From: Propioniciclava soli
GTDB taxonomy: Bacteria; Actinomycetota; Actinomycetes; Propionibacteriales; Propionibacteriaceae
Direction of reading: 5' to 3'
DNA length: 64,000 nucleotides
Assembly (NCBI RefSeq): GCF_014858005.1
Contig: NZ_JACYOT010000013.1
Span: 1-64,000 of the forward strand
Shown here: positions 47,720-57,250 of the stretch, in pieces
How positions within the stretch are numbered: the first letter of the stretch is position 1
How the letters are laid out: each line of letters starts with the position of its first letter
The notes under the pieces: generated by a model
What the model was told of the DNA's origin: nothing
The model's database searches: none
What the model saw: only the letters and a program-made list of their open reading frames with translations
Translations under genes and position numbers: made by a program

Positions 47720-48525
47720 CACAACACCTCCAACAATCCGGACAACAGGGTGCGCAGCCGGTCCTGCGCGTCGCGGCCGGCCTCGATGACCTCCTCGTGG
47801 TTGAGCGCCTCGCCGGTCATGCCTGCGGCGGCGTTGGTCACCAGCGAGATGCCGAGCACGCCCAGCCCTGCCTCGCGGGCAGCGATGGTCTCCAGCGCGG
47901 TCGACATGCCCACGAGGTCGCCCCCCAGAACCCCCGCCATGCGCACCTCCGCCGGCGTCTCGTAGGCCGGCCCGTGGAACTGCACGTAGATGCCCTCCGG
48001 CAGGCCGGGGTCGATCGTGCGCGCCAGCGCGCGGAGGTCGGGGGAGTAGGCGTCCGTCATGTCCACGAAACGGGCCCCCACCAGCGGCGTCGTGCCGGTG
48101 AGGTTGATGTGGTCGCTGATCAGCACCGGCGTGCCCGGCCCCCACTCCGGGTTCAGCCCGCCGCAGCCGTTGGTCAGCACCAGCGTGCGTGCCCCGGCTG
48201 CGGCAGCCGTGCGGACGCCGTGCACGACGGGTGCGACGCCGCGGCCCTCGTAGTAGTGGGTGCGGCCGGTGAACAGACCCGCGACACGGCCGGACGGCGT
48301 GCGCAGCAGGCGGATCGCCCCGCCGTGGCCCTCGACGACCGGCTTGCTGAAGCCCGGCAGCTCGGCCAGCGTGATCTCGTCGATGAGCTCACCCAGCCCG
48401 GCGGCGGCGCTCGCCCACCCGGAGCCGAGGACGAAGGCCGTGTCCAGGGCCGGGATGCCGGCGCGGGTGAGCAGGGCGGATGCCGCCTCGGCGGCCAGGT
48501 CGTGCGGTGCGGTCGTGACAGTCAC
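47719..48525 (-). CDS. punA: purine nucleoside phosphorylase
   Basis: 268 aa trimeric-type PNP, which splits purine nucleosides with phosphate to base and ribose-1-phosphate. VLGSGWASAA forms the phosphate site start, FTGRTHYYEGRGV and LTNGCGGLNPEW follow, and GVLGISLVTNAAAGMTGEALNHEEV ends the active site. The GTG at 48525 is 6 nt after a TATGCT box. First gene of a minus-strand group with pgm and a uridine-kinase-like protein. Confidence 0.93.
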   Translation of the reverse strand: MTVTTAPHDLAAEAASALLTRAGIPALDTAFVLGSGWASAAAGLGELIDEITLAELPGFSKPVVEGHGGAIRLLRTPSGRVAGLFTGRTHYYEGRGVAPVVHGVRTAAAAGARTLVLTNGCGGLNPEWGPGTPVLISDHINLTGTTPLVGARFVDMTDAYSPDLRALARTIDPGLPEGIYVQFHGPAYETPAEVRMAGVLGGDLVGMSTALETIAAREAGLGVLGISLVTNAAAGMTGEALNHEEVIEAGRDAQDRLRTLLSGLLEVL

Positions 48526-48531
48526 CGGACG

Positions 48532-48537
48532 AGCATA
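48532..48537 (-). promoter_or_regulatory. -10 box, leaderless promoter of punA
   Basis: TATGCT on the minus strand, 6 nt before the GTG at 48525. Confidence 0.5.
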
Positions 48538-48657
48538 GTGGGCGGGCCCCTCCTGGCTGCGACCCGGTTGCCGCGTCGAGGGGACGCGGACGCCGCCGCC
48601 TGTCGGGGCAGCCGCCCGGTGTGCGCCCCGCGGCCCGTGAATGGAACAATCGGACCC

Positions 48658-50073
48658 ATGGCGGACGTGGTGATCATCGGCGGCGGGCCGGGCGGGTACG
48701 AGGGGGCGCTCGTCGCCCGACAGCTCGGCGGCACGGTGACGCTGGTGGAGCGGCGCGGGTTGGGTGGCTCGGCGGTGCTGACGGACGTGGTGCCGTCCAA
48801 GACGTTGATCGCGACGGCCGAGGTGATGACCGAGATCCGTGGCGCGGACGCCCTCGGCCTGCACGCGGACGTCGGCGACGGCCGCCCCCTGGCCCAGACC
48901 GTGACGGTGGACCTGGGCCGCGTCAACGACCGCGTGGTCGAGCTGGCGCGGCGGCAGTCGGTCGACATCGCGACCCGGCTGCGCTCCGAGGGCATTCGCA
49001 TCATCCGCGGCAGCGGACGCCTCGACGGCACGGAGTGCGTGATCGCCACCACGGAGGCGGGCGAGGAGCGGCTGCACGCCGACATCATCCTCGTGGCCGC
49101 CGGTGCCCGCCCGCGCGAGCTGCCGGACGCGCTGCCGGACGGTGAGCGCATCCTCAACTGGACGCAGATGTACACGTTGCGCGAACTGCCGCGGCGCCTC
49201 ATCGTCGTCGGCTCCGGCGTCACCGGGGCGGAGTTCGCGTCCGCCTACCACGCGCTCGGTGTGGACGTGGTGCTCGTGTCGTCGCGGCACCAAGTGCTGC
49301 CGGGCGAGGACGACGACGCCGCCCGCGTGCTGCAGGCCGTGTTCGAGAACTCCGGCATGACGATCCTCTCCCGCAGCCGCGCCGTCTCGGCGCGGCGCGA
49401 GGGGGATGGCGTCGTCGTCACGCTGGCCGACGGCCGCACCGTCGAGGGCAGCCACGTCCTCATGGCCGTGGGTGCGCTGCCCAACACCGACGGCATCGGG
49501 CTCGTGGAGGCGGGGGTGGAGCTGACGGCGTCCGGGCACATCAGCGTCGACAAGGTGTCGCGCACCACGGCGCGCGGCGTGTACGCCGCCGGCGACTGCA
49601 CGGGCGTCTTCGCGCTGGCCTCCGTGGCGGCCATGCAGGGCCGCATCGCGATGTGGCACTCCCTGGGTGACGCCGTCGGGCCGCTCGACCTCAAGAGCGT
49701 CTCGGCCAACGTGTTCACCGCGCCGCAGATCGCGACCGTCGGCGCGGGTCAGGCCGAGATCGATGCCGGCCTGACGCCGGCGCGGGCGGTGATGCTGCCC
49801 CTGCGGTCCAACGCCCGGGCGAAGATGCAGGATCTCAGCGCGGGCTTCATCAAGGTGTTCTGCCTGCCGACCACCGGCATCGTCATCGGCGGCGTGGTGG
49901 TCGCTCCCCACGCCAGCGAGCTGATCCACGTGCTGGCGGTGGCCGTGCAGGCGAAGCTGACGGTCGACCAGCTCGCCCAGGCGTTCACCATCTATCCCTC
50001 CCTGTCGGGGTCGATCGGTGAGGCGGCGCGCCGACTCCACGGCCAGGGGGGCAACGAACAGGTCGTCCACTAG
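48658..50073 (+). CDS. lpdA: LpdA-type NAD(P)H-quinone reductase
   Basis: 471 aa flavoprotein disulfide reductase fold. FAD motif IIGGGPGGYEGALVA, NAD motif VVGSGVTGAEFASAY and GVYAAGDCTG are intact, but the redox disulfide is gone: the lipoamide dehydrogenase cysteines correspond to Ala39 and Val44 in GGSAVLTDVVPSK. The same loss occurs in M. tuberculosis LpdA (Rv3303c), which reduces quinones. Divergent from punA. AACAAT 7 nt before the ATG is a weak -10. Confidence 0.92.
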   Translation: MADVVIIGGGPGGYEGALVARQLGGTVTLVERRGLGGSAVLTDVVPSKTLIATAEVMTEIRGADALGLHADVGDGRPLAQTVTVDLGRVNDRVVELARRQSVDIATRLRSEGIRIIRGSGRLDGTECVIATTEAGEERLHADIILVAAGARPRELPDALPDGERILNWTQMYTLRELPRRLIVVGSGVTGAEFASAYHALGVDVVLVSSRHQVLPGEDDDAARVLQAVFENSGMTILSRSRAVSARREGDGVVVTLADGRTVEGSHVLMAVGALPNTDGIGLVEAGVELTASGHISVDKVSRTTARGVYAAGDCTGVFALASVAAMQGRIAMWHSLGDAVGPLDLKSVSANVFTAPQIATVGAGQAEIDAGLTPARAVMLPLRSNARAKMQDLSAGFIKVFCLPTTGIVIGGVVVAPHASELIHVLAVAVQAKLTVDQLAQAFTIYPSLSGSIGEAARRLHGQGGNEQVVH

Positions 50074-50204
50074 CCCGGACGCGTCGCCGAACGGCTCAGG
50101 TTCTTGCGACCTGGGTCGACGGAGGCTCCACCCCCGGGCTGAATCTGGCCGGGCCGGCCGCTGCCGACCGGGGCGCGTTGCGCCGCGAAGGGGGCCCTCT
50201 TGGC

Positions 50205-50210
50205 TACCGT
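50205..50210 (+). promoter_or_regulatory. -10 box, leaderless promoter of the DMT gene
   Basis: TACCGT, 7 nt before the GTG at 50218. It overlaps alternative upstream TTG and GTG starts, arguing against them. Confidence 0.4.
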
Positions 50211-50217
50211 GGTGACC

Positions 50218-51168
50218 GTGACGCAGAACCTACCCCTCGCGATCGCCCTCGTGGTGGTTGGCTCCTTCTGTTTCGCGATGTCGGCCCACCTGCAGCACCG
50301 GGCGGTCGACTCGCACCTGGAGGGCAATCTCCACAAGACGCGCATGCGGTGGCAGGACCTGCTGTCGACCATCCGCTCGCCGCGGTGGATGCTGGGGCTC
50401 ACGTTCATGGGCGTCTCGTTCGCGCTGCAGACCGTCGCGCTCACGATGGCGCCCGTCTCCCTCGTGCAACCGGTCGGGCTGCTCGCCTTCCCGTGGTCCA
50501 TCATCCTGGCCGCCCGGGCCACGCACCACCGGCTGCCCAAGCGTGTGATCACCGCGGTCGTGGGGACCGTGGGCGTCACCCTCGCCTTCACCGTCGTGAC
50601 GGCCCTGCACGCGGTGGATCACTCCGACCTCGTCGTCAGCCGGGTCGCGATGGGCGCCGGCGTGGTCTACGCCGTGGCCGTCACGTTCGCGCTGCTGGGC
50701 TCCGGCGGCCCCTACCGCTGGCGCTGTATGTTCTGGGGTTCCGGCGGCGCCCTGTTCTACGGGCTCGAGGCGGCGCTGATGAAGGCGCTCATCGAGTTCG
50801 CCCGGGCGAACGACTGGGTGCGCTCACCGGAGTTCTGGGGCATCGTCGCCGCTCTGGTCGCCGGCGCGGTCGCGGCGGGATGGTTCATCCAGCAGGGGTA
50901 CGCCACCGGCCCCGCGGAGGTGGTCGTGGGTTCGATGACGGTGACGAGCCCGATCGTCGCGGTGGTCTTCGGCATCGCCGTGCTCGGTGAGGGTGCCAAC
51001 ATCACCCCCTCGGCGGCGGTGTGGATGGTGCTGCTCGGCCTGTTGGCCGTCACCGGCGTCGGCGTGCTGGCGCGCTATCACCCCGACGGCGGGCGGGGCG
51101 CCCGCGGCGACGCCGTGGACGCCCGCGGCAGCGGCAGTGGCGCCGGCGCCACGGGCCGGCTCAGCTGA
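50218..51168 (+). CDS. DMT family (EamA-like) transporter
   Basis: 316 aa with nine to ten transmembrane helices, related to the DMT/NIPA-like group (VSLVQPVGLLAFPWSIIL; GSMTVTSPIVAVVFGIAVLGE). Substrate unknown; an efflux or cation role is possible. GTG 50218 is chosen by its distance to TACCGT, but TTG 50200 or GTG 50209/50212 are possible. The last 8 bp overlap the convergent glycosyltransferase gene. Confidence 0.83.
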   Translation: MTQNLPLAIALVVVGSFCFAMSAHLQHRAVDSHLEGNLHKTRMRWQDLLSTIRSPRWMLGLTFMGVSFALQTVALTMAPVSLVQPVGLLAFPWSIILAARATHHRLPKRVITAVVGTVGVTLAFTVVTALHAVDHSDLVVSRVAMGAGVVYAVAVTFALLGSGGPYRWRCMFWGSGGALFYGLEAALMKALIEFARANDWVRSPEFWGIVAALVAGAVAAGWFIQQGYATGPAEVVVGSMTVTSPIVAVVFGIAVLGEGANITPSAAVWMVLLGLLAVTGVGVLARYHPDGGRGARGDAVDARGSGSGAGATGRLS

Positions 51169-52231
51169 ACCGGTAGAGGCGCTGCGCCAGCCGGTAGAGG
51201 CTAACGGAGGTGCGGCGTCCGAGGGGCCCTGGCAGGTTGGAGCCGAGCACGAGCCACTGGCGCAGGCCCAGCGTCGTCTTGAGGTCGCGGTCGACCGAGT
51301 CGATGTGCTCCCACATCTCCCGGCGCATCCGCAGGCCCTTCTCCGTGCCTTCGAGCAGGCAGAAGATGGACGATGCGGTGACGATCAACCCCAGGAACGA
51401 CGCCATGTAGTGCGCGAGCTTCCAGTTGCCGACGCCGTCGGGCAGCTTGTGGGCCTCCACCATGACGCGGGTGATGCGCATCTGCTGGTCGAGCCGGCTG
51501 ATCTGGACGTTCTCGTTGACCGACTGGTCCTCGCGTCCGATGAAGTACCGGTACAGGTTCACGGGCAGGTAGTAGAGGGTCTGCACGTGCGGCAGGGGCA
51601 CGTAGACGAAGATGTTGTCCACGTAGAAGGTGTGCTCGGGCAACTCGACGCCGGAGTCGCGGAGCACCTGGGTGCGGTAGACGGTCGCGTGCATCAGCAG
51701 GTTCTGGCCCGGCCCGAACGGTCCGATCTCGTTCCACGTGAACACGCGGTTCTGCGGCAGGAAGCCGCGGTAGCGGATGACCTTCTGCGTGCCGGAGTTG
51801 GTGTGCTCGTAGACGTAGTTGGCCACGATGAGATCCACCGGGCTGCCGGAGGTGATGAAGCGACGCACCTTGCTGAGCAGCAGGTTCAGCGCGACCGGGT
51901 CGAGCCAGTCGTCGGAGTCGACCACCTTGAAGTACACCCCGGACGCCGCCCGCAGGCCGGCCATGACGGCGCCACCGTGGCCCTTGTTCTCCTGGTGGAT
52001 GACCTTGATGATGTCGGGGTGCCGCTCGGCCCAGGCGTCCGCCTTCGCCGCCGTGTCGTCCTTGGTGGAGCCGTCGTTGACGATGATGATCTCGATGTTG
52101 CCCTTGCCCCGCAGGATCGAGTCGATGCAGTGGTCCATGTAGTCGCTGCTGTTGTAGCAGGGGACGCAGAAGGTGATGTCCTTCGTCGCGGCCTTCTCGG
52201 GCGTGGCGGCGGACGCGGTGGGCTCGGGCAC
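51161..52231 (-). CDS. family 2 glycosyltransferase
   Basis: 356 aa GT-A enzyme. FCVPCYNSSDYMDHCIDSIL, IIIVNDGSTKDDT, GHGGAVMAGL and the metal motif VVDSDDWLD cover the donor site (residues 20-115). A C-terminal half of about 240 residues without clear membrane helices handles the acceptor. It is isolated from other cell-wall genes. A -10-like TAGTCT is at 52271-52276 with a leader of about 35 nt. Confidence 0.9.
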   Translation of the reverse strand: MPEPTASAATPEKAATKDITFCVPCYNSSDYMDHCIDSILRGKGNIEIIIVNDGSTKDDTAAKADAWAERHPDIIKVIHQENKGHGGAVMAGLRAASGVYFKVVDSDDWLDPVALNLLLSKVRRFITSGSPVDLIVANYVYEHTNSGTQKVIRYRGFLPQNRVFTWNEIGPFGPGQNLLMHATVYRTQVLRDSGVELPEHTFYVDNIFVYVPLPHVQTLYYLPVNLYRYFIGREDQSVNENVQISRLDQQMRITRVMVEAHKLPDGVGNWKLAHYMASFLGLIVTASSIFCLLEGTEKGLRMRREMWEHIDSVDRDLKTTLGLRQWLVLGSNLPGPLGRRTSVSLYRLAQRLYRFS

Positions 52232-52270
52232 GTTGACTCTTCCGTTCGACTGCGGGGCTTGCTTGCTCCG

Positions 52271-52276
52271 AGACTA
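52271..52276 (-). promoter_or_regulatory. -10 box of the glycosyltransferase gene
   Basis: TAGTCT on the minus strand, 39 nt before the ATG; GGAAGA in the leader can serve as ribosome site. Confidence 0.4.
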
Positions 52277-52351
52277 GCCGAACGGGCGGCCCGGGGCCCG
52301 GGCATCCGACGGGGTGTTGTCCGGACGCCGCGAACCGGCCAAGCTGGGGCC

Positions 52352-52666
52352 ATGAGCATTGATTCCATGGACGCCGAGGACGGCAGCAACGACGGTCTGG
52401 ATGACGTCGACCCCCAGGACCAGGCGGACGCCAACCGCCCCTACGGCGAGGTGACCGCCGAGGACCTCTCGACCCTCGACCTGGTGGCCGATGGCGCGGA
52501 CGCCGCCGACGTCGGCCCCGACCACGGTGAGCTCGAGGGGGTGGTCCCGGTCGATCAACACCGCGACCTCGACCCCGAGACCGACGAGACCATCGAGGAC
52601 CGGCTCCAGCAGGAGGAGCCGGACCCGGCGTCGGCGATCGTCCCGCCGCGGCCCGACCGGGCCTGA
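52352..52666 (+). CDS. small acidic DUF5709-like protein
   Basis: 104 aa, strongly acidic (Asp/Glu-rich), without membrane helices. The segment ETDETIEDRLQQEEPDPAS resembles the conserved end of DUF5709 proteins of actinobacteria. Function unknown, probably disordered. No ribosome site is visible before ATG 52352, so it may be leaderless. Confidence 0.75.
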   Translation: MSIDSMDAEDGSNDGLDDVDPQDQADANRPYGEVTAEDLSTLDLVADGADAADVGPDHGELEGVVPVDQHRDLDPETDETIEDRLQQEEPDPASAIVPPRPDRA

Positions 52667-52673
52667 CGTCCGC

Positions 52674-52706
52674 CTGACCCCCGCCGGCTTCCCGGCGGGG
52701 TGTCAG
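52674..52706. terminator. bidirectional hairpin after the DUF5709-like gene
   Basis: CTGAC+CCCCGCCGG pairs with CCGGCGGGG+GTCAG around loop CTTC, with a single bulged T: 14 bp in all. The opposite gene's stop codon lies in the right arm. No T-run. Confidence 0.65.
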
Positions 52707-53503
52707 TCGAAGAGGTCTCCGAACAGGTCACCCAGCCCCTCACCGATGTCGCCGAAGCCCTCGCCCATCCCTTCGCCCAGCCCGGCCAGGCCGTCGCCCA
52801 GCCCGTGGGCCAGATGGGGGAGGGCGGCGATGCCCTGGAACACCAGGGCGCCCACGGCGATGTCGCGGATGAGACTGCTGCCACGCCAGTGCGTGTAGTA
52901 CCCCTCCGCCCACGGCGCGTACTCCTCGCCCCCCTGCCAGTACGGCACGCGGCGCGGGCCGACCTGCACGGTGCGGATGTAGGGATCTGCGCCGGCGAGG
53001 ACGCGTTCGGCGTCCGCCGGGCAGGCCGGCACGGAGCGGACCGAGCCGCCGGCGGGCGCCCAGTCGACGTTCTGGCTGCTCGGCCCGTGGGCCGGGTTGA
53101 AGAAACACGGCGGGCGCTTGGCGGGCAGCGGGGCGCCCGCGACGCGGGCCTTCACGCAGGCGACGGCGTAGCGGCCCTCCTCGAGGATCTCGGTGACGTA
53201 GCGGATCTCCTGGGACGCCGTGACGGCCGCCAGCGAGCCCTTGGCGTGCTCGTAGGCGTCGAGGGCGCGTTCGTAGTCCTGCCGCATGGCCTCGTCCAGC
53301 GGGTGCCCGGCCACGTCGGCGTCCAACCGCTGCAGCTCCTCGCCGAAACGGGTGACGTCCTCGTCGGCGGCGCGGCGGGAGGCGTCCAGCCGCGACGCGA
53401 CCTCGGCGACGCGTTGCCGCTCGACCTCCTTCGTGCCCCGTCCGAGGCGGACGGCGAACACCACGACAACCGCCACGACGGCCAACAGGAGCAGGTATTC
53501 CAT
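52703..53503 (-). CDS. hypothetical membrane-anchored protein with Gly-rich tail
   Basis: 266 aa. One N-terminal helix (residues 3-19), a charged coiled-coil region (25-100), then a middle domain with PPCFFNPAHGPSS and Trp/Tyr-rich HWRGSSL, and a C-terminal amphipathic repeat built on GLGEG/GFGDIG motifs. No family recognised. Possibly a membrane stress or envelope protein like actinobacterial proteins with CFFNPxHG, but that is a guess. Confidence 0.75.
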   Translation of the reverse strand: MEYLLLLAVVAVVVVFAVRLGRGTKEVERQRVAEVASRLDASRRAADEDVTRFGEELQRLDADVAGHPLDEAMRQDYERALDAYEHAKGSLAAVTASQEIRYVTEILEEGRYAVACVKARVAGAPLPAKRPPCFFNPAHGPSSQNVDWAPAGGSVRSVPACPADAERVLAGADPYIRTVQVGPRRVPYWQGGEEYAPWAEGYYTHWRGSSLIRDIAVGALVFQGIAALPHLAHGLGDGLAGLGEGMGEGFGDIGEGLGDLFGDLFD

Positions 53504-53603
53504 GTCGTCCAGTGTGCAGGGGCGCCCCGGGAGCAGGGCCCGGCCGCCGCTGTGAATCTCCTGTGATCTTTCGGTGCCCGGCCGGTCTGGCGGAGCGCCC
53601 ACG

Positions 53604-53609
53604 CATGAT
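53604..53609 (+). promoter_or_regulatory. -10 box, leaderless promoter of the PAP2 gene
   Basis: CATGAT, 6 nt before the GTG at 53616; first base departs from TANNNT. Confidence 0.35.
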
Positions 53610-53615
53610 GGACCC

Positions 53616-54479
53616 GTGAACGCGCCGGCTCGTCCCACCCCCGCGGCCCCGCTCGTCGCAGCCCTCGCGGCCGTGGCGCTGCTGGCGGCCTGCGCGTGGT
53701 TCTTCGTGGGCACGCGCCGCGGCCAGGTGGGGGACGAAATCGCCCTCCGCGGCGCCACGATCGGCACGTGGCGATGGAGCACCCAGGCGGAAGCGCTGCT
53801 GCAGACCGTGTCGGTCGGCGCGGTCGCGGTGGCCCTCGCCGTCGTCGTGGTGGTGGGGCTCGCTGCGGGCCGGCCCCGCGCGGCGCTCGTGGGAGCCGCC
53901 GTGATCGGCGCGGCCAACGTCACCACGCAGGTTGTGAAGAACGTCCTGGTGACCCGGCCCGACCTGATCGCCGGTGACCACACAGCCAACTCGCTGCCGT
54001 CGGGCCACACGACGGTGGCGGCGTCGATCGTGGTCGGGCTGGCGCTCGTGGCCGGACGCCGGGCGGTGCCGCTGGTGACGGGCGTGGGGGCGGCCGTGGT
54101 CACCGCGTTCGGCTACGCCACGCTGGTCAACCAGTGGCACCGCCCCTCCGACGTCGTTGCCGCCGTGCTCGTGGCGTGCGCGTGGGGCTACGTGGGCGAG
54201 GCAGCGCTCCGGGCCGGGCCGCGTCCCCCCCAGCCCACCTCCCGGCGGCGTCCGGCACGACGGCCCGCGGGGGCGGGGCCTTCGGCGGGGTGGGGGTTGG
54301 TGGCCGCGGGAGGGCTCGCGCTCGGCGTGGCGGTGGTGGCCGTCGCGCTCATGTGGGGCGTCGGGCTGGACGACGCCACCCGGCTCCAGCGGCTGGTGGC
54401 CCACGTCGGTGGCTCAGCGGCGCTGGCGGGGGTGACCTGCTCCGGGCTGGGGGTGCTGGCGCGGCTGCGGTCCGCCTGA
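53616..54479 (+). CDS. PAP2 family phosphatase
   Basis: 287 aa membrane phosphatase. The three-part signature is complete: KNVLVTRPD, SLPSGHTTVAAS and GYATLVNQWHRPSDVVAAVL, so lipid phosphate hydrolysis outside the membrane is likely. Helices flank these, and two more follow a Pro/Arg-rich cytoplasmic loop near residue 210. GTG 53616 is favoured by its promoter spacing over ATG 53574. Confidence 0.88.
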   Translation: MNAPARPTPAAPLVAALAAVALLAACAWFFVGTRRGQVGDEIALRGATIGTWRWSTQAEALLQTVSVGAVAVALAVVVVVGLAAGRPRAALVGAAVIGAANVTTQVVKNVLVTRPDLIAGDHTANSLPSGHTTVAASIVVGLALVAGRRAVPLVTGVGAAVVTAFGYATLVNQWHRPSDVVAAVLVACAWGYVGEAALRAGPRPPQPTSRRRPARRPAGAGPSAGWGLVAAGGLALGVAVVAVALMWGVGLDDATRLQRLVAHVGGSAALAGVTCSGLGVLARLRSA

Positions 54480-54480
54480 A

Positions 54481-54507
54481 CCCGCCCCCGGAGCACGCTC
54501 AGGCGGG
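54481..54507. terminator. weak hairpin between PAP2 and accA genes
   Basis: CCCGCC and GGCGGG pair across a 15-nt loop that includes the accA stop codon. Six base pairs only. Confidence 0.35.
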
Positions 54508-56274
54508 GTCGACGATCTCGCACAGCGATGCGCCGCCGGCGACGATCCGGCCCGGCTCGGCGGTGAGCGACCGCACCACGCCGGCGCGGTGGGCGCCCAC
54601 GGGCTGTTCCATCTTCATGGCCTCCAGCACCACGACCGTGTCGCCCTCGGCCACCGTGTCGCCCTCGGTGACGGCCACCGTCACGATCGTGCCCTGCATG
54701 GGGGCAACCAGCACCGGGCCGGTCGACACCGTGGCGGCGGGGGCGGCCGCCCGCGCGCCGGCCCGCTCCGGCCGGGGCGGACGGGCGAGCGACCCCGCGG
54801 TGGCGGCACGCGTCAGGCTCGCCGGCACGCGCACCTCGACGCGGCGGCCGTCCACCTCGACGGCGATGGTCACCTTCTCGGGGGGCGGGGGAACCTCCGC
54901 GGGGGCGTCCTGGGGCTCGAGCGGGGTGGCGAACTCGGTCTCGATCCAGCGGGTGTGGACGCCCAGGGTGCCGTCGACACCGGTGAAGGCCGGGTCGTCG
55001 ACCACGGCCCGGTGGAACGGCAGCACCGTCGGCATGCCCGCCAGCGACGTCTCCGCCAAGGCCCGTCGCGCCCGGGCCAGCGCGTGCGGGCGGTCGGCGC
55101 CGGTCACGATGATCTTGGCCACCAGCGAGTCGAAGGCGCCGGGCACCGTCATCCCGGCGTGGTAGCCCTCGTCCACGCGGACCCCGGGGCCGGTCGGTGG
55201 GTTCCACAGCGTCAGCGTGCCCGGCATGGGCACGAAGGACCGCGCCGGGTCCTCGGCGTTGATCCGGAACTCGATCGCGTGCCCGCGCACCTCCGGGTCG
55301 TCGTAGCCCAGCTCCTCGCCGTCGGCGATGCGGAACATCTCGCGGACCAGGTCGAGACCGGTGACCTCCTCCGAGACGGGGTGCTCCACCTGGAGCCGTG
55401 TGTTGACCTCGAGGAAGGAGATGCGGCCGTCGGTGGCGACGAGGAACTCGCAGGTGCCCGCCCCGACGTAACCGGCCTCCCGCAGGATCGCCTTCGAGGC
55501 GTCGTGGAGGGTGGCCACCTGGGCGTCGCTGAGGAACGGCGCGGGGGCCTCCTCGACCAGCTTCTGGTGGCGGCGCTGCAGCGAGCAGTCCCGGGTCGAG
55601 ACCACGACGACGTGGCCGTGGGCGTCGGCGAGGCACTGCGTCTCCACGTGACGGGGGCGATCCAGGTACTGCTCGACGAAACACTCCCCGCGGCCGAACG
55701 CGACCGTGGACTCGCGCGTCGCCGCGTCGAACATCGCGGCAACCTCGTCGAGGCGCCGCGCCACCTTCAGGCCCCGGCCACCGCCGCCGTGGGCCGCCTT
55801 GATCGCGATGGGCAGGCCGTGCTCCCGGGCGAAGGTGACCGCCGCGTCGGCGTCCGGCACCGGCTCGGCGGTGCCCGCGACGAGCGGCGCACCCACCCGC
55901 TGGGCGATGTGGCGGGCGCGCACCTTGTCGCCGAGCGCCTCGATGGCCTCGGCGGGTGGGCCGATCCACGTCAGGCCGGCGGCGGTGACGGCGCGCGCGA
56001 AGTCGGCGTTCTCGGCGAGGAAGCCGTAGCCGGGGTGGACGGCGTCGGAGCCGCTGCGGCGCGCGGCGTCCAGGATCGCATCGATGCGCAGGTAGGACGC
56101 GGCGGGCGTGTCCCCGCCCAACGCGAAGGCGTCGTCGGCGAGCCGCACGAACAGGGCGTCGGCGTCCGGGTCGGCGTGGACAGCGACGCTCGCCAGTCCG
56201 GCGTCGCGCGCGGCCCGGATGATCCGCACCGCGATCTCGCCGCGGTTGGCCACGAGAACCTTGCTGATGCCCAC
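54499..56274 (-). CDS. accA: acyl-CoA carboxylase alpha subunit (biotin carboxylase + BCCP)
   Basis: 591 aa. Biotin carboxylase (1-445) has [19 protein letters not shown], the ATP-grasp glycine loop [12 protein letters not shown] and [14 protein letters not shown]; the C-terminal biotinyl domain carries biotin Lys554 in VLEAMKMEQ. It carboxylates biotin for AccD, giving malonyl- or methylmalonyl-CoA. Equivalent to mycobacterial AccA3 and in the same neighbourhood as birA, accD, accE and maf, though separated from accD by four other genes. Confidence 0.95.
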   Translation of the reverse strand: MGISKVLVANRGEIAVRIIRAARDAGLASVAVHADPDADALFVRLADDAFALGGDTPAASYLRIDAILDAARRSGSDAVHPGYGFLAENADFARAVTAAGLTWIGPPAEAIEALGDKVRARHIAQRVGAPLVAGTAEPVPDADAAVTFAREHGLPIAIKAAHGGGGRGLKVARRLDEVAAMFDAATRESTVAFGRGECFVEQYLDRPRHVETQCLADAHGHVVVVSTRDCSLQRRHQKLVEEAPAPFLSDAQVATLHDASKAILREAGYVGAGTCEFLVATDGRISFLEVNTRLQVEHPVSEEVTGLDLVREMFRIADGEELGYDDPEVRGHAIEFRINAEDPARSFVPMPGTLTLWNPPTGPGVRVDEGYHAGMTVPGAFDSLVAKIIVTGADRPHALARARRALAETSLAGMPTVLPFHRAVVDDPAFTGVDGTLGVHTRWIETEFATPLEPQDAPAEVPPPPEKVTIAVEVDGRRVEVRVPASLTRAATAGSLARPPRPERAGARAAAPAATVSTGPVLVAPMQGTIVTVAVTEGDTVAEGDTVVVLEAMKMEQPVGAHRAGVVRSLTAEPGRIVAGGASLCEIVDPA

Positions 56275-56344
56275 GCCTGACTCCTTCGCCGCGCGTCCGC
56301 CGCGTCCGCCGTGGGGTGCGCGACTCCTGCCCGGAGTCTAGGCC

Positions 56345-57238
56345 TCAGGCGAACACGCCGATGGCCACCGGAATGAGCCAGACCACCGCGAGCAGCTGCA
56401 GGACGCGATCACCCAGCACGACGTCCTCGGGCTCGCCGGCACCGCCGGCGTCGATGGTGTAGGCGTAACGCAGCAGAGCGAGCGTGAACGGTGCGATCGA
56501 GAGGGCGTGCCAGGTGATGCCGCCCGCGTCGGGGGCCTGCTCGAAGGCCCACAGGCTGTAGGACATGATGACGGCCGCGCACGACAGGGCCCAGACGAAC
56601 CGCAGGTAGCTCGCGGTGTAGCGGGCCAGCGACGCGCGCGTGCCGGCGTGGGGGCCGAGCTCGATCATCTCGGAGTAGCGTTTGCCGGCCACCATGAACA
56701 GCGAGCCGAACGAGGCGACGAGCAGGAACCACTGCGACAGCGGGATGCCGGACGCCACGCCACCGGCCACCGCGCGCAGCAGGAAGCCGGCCGCCACCAT
56801 CGCGAGGTCGATGATCGGCTGGTTCTTCCAGAACACCGAGTAGCCGACCTGCAGCAGCCAATAGACGGCCAGGGTGACCGCCAGCAGGGGCGCGATGAAC
56901 CAGCCCAGTGCCAGGCTCGCCACCGCGGTGACGCCGGCGAGCACCAGGGCGGTGCCCGGGCGGAGCTCACCGGCGGCGATCGGCCGGAACCGCTTCTTGG
57001 GGTGCTGGCGGTCGGCCTCGACGTCGCGGACGTCGTTGATGAGGTAGATGGACGCGCTGATGAGGCAGAACGCGACGAAGGCCCCGGCGGTGGCCAGCGC
57101 GACGGCGGGCACGAACAGTTGCCCGGCCGCGACGGGGGCGGCCAGCACGAGGACGTTCTTGACCCATTGGCGGGGCCGCATCGCGCGGAGGGGGGCGGGG
57201 ACGCGCGAGCGCCGGGGGAGCGGGGCGATGTCGGTCAT
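56345..57238 (-). CDS. ubiA: UbiA family decaprenyl-phosphate phosphoribosyltransferase
   Basis: 297 aa with about nine helices. First Asp-rich motif NDVRDVEADRQHPKKRFRP and the second site KRYSEMIELG resemble DPPR synthase (Rv3806c), which makes the precursor of the arabinose donor for arabinogalactan. If correct, it hints at an arabinose-containing wall polymer; other UbiA prenyltransferases remain possible. Set between maf and accA on the same strand. Confidence 0.85.
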   Translation of the reverse strand: MTDIAPLPRRSRVPAPLRAMRPRQWVKNVLVLAAPVAAGQLFVPAVALATAGAFVAFCLISASIYLINDVRDVEADRQHPKKRFRPIAAGELRPGTALVLAGVTAVASLALGWFIAPLLAVTLAVYWLLQVGYSVFWKNQPIIDLAMVAAGFLLRAVAGGVASGIPLSQWFLLVASFGSLFMVAGKRYSEMIELGPHAGTRASLARYTASYLRFVWALSCAAVIMSYSLWAFEQAPDAGGITWHALSIAPFTLALLRYAYTIDAGGAGEPEDVVLGDRVLQLLAVVWLIPVAIGVFA

Positions 57239-57250
57239 GGCGGTGGCAGT

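Noticed and set aside
54188-55969. 593-codon frame overlapping accA and PAP2 genes
   Set aside because: Shifted frame on the accA strand with Arg/Pro/Gly-rich composition; accA in the correct frame is complete.
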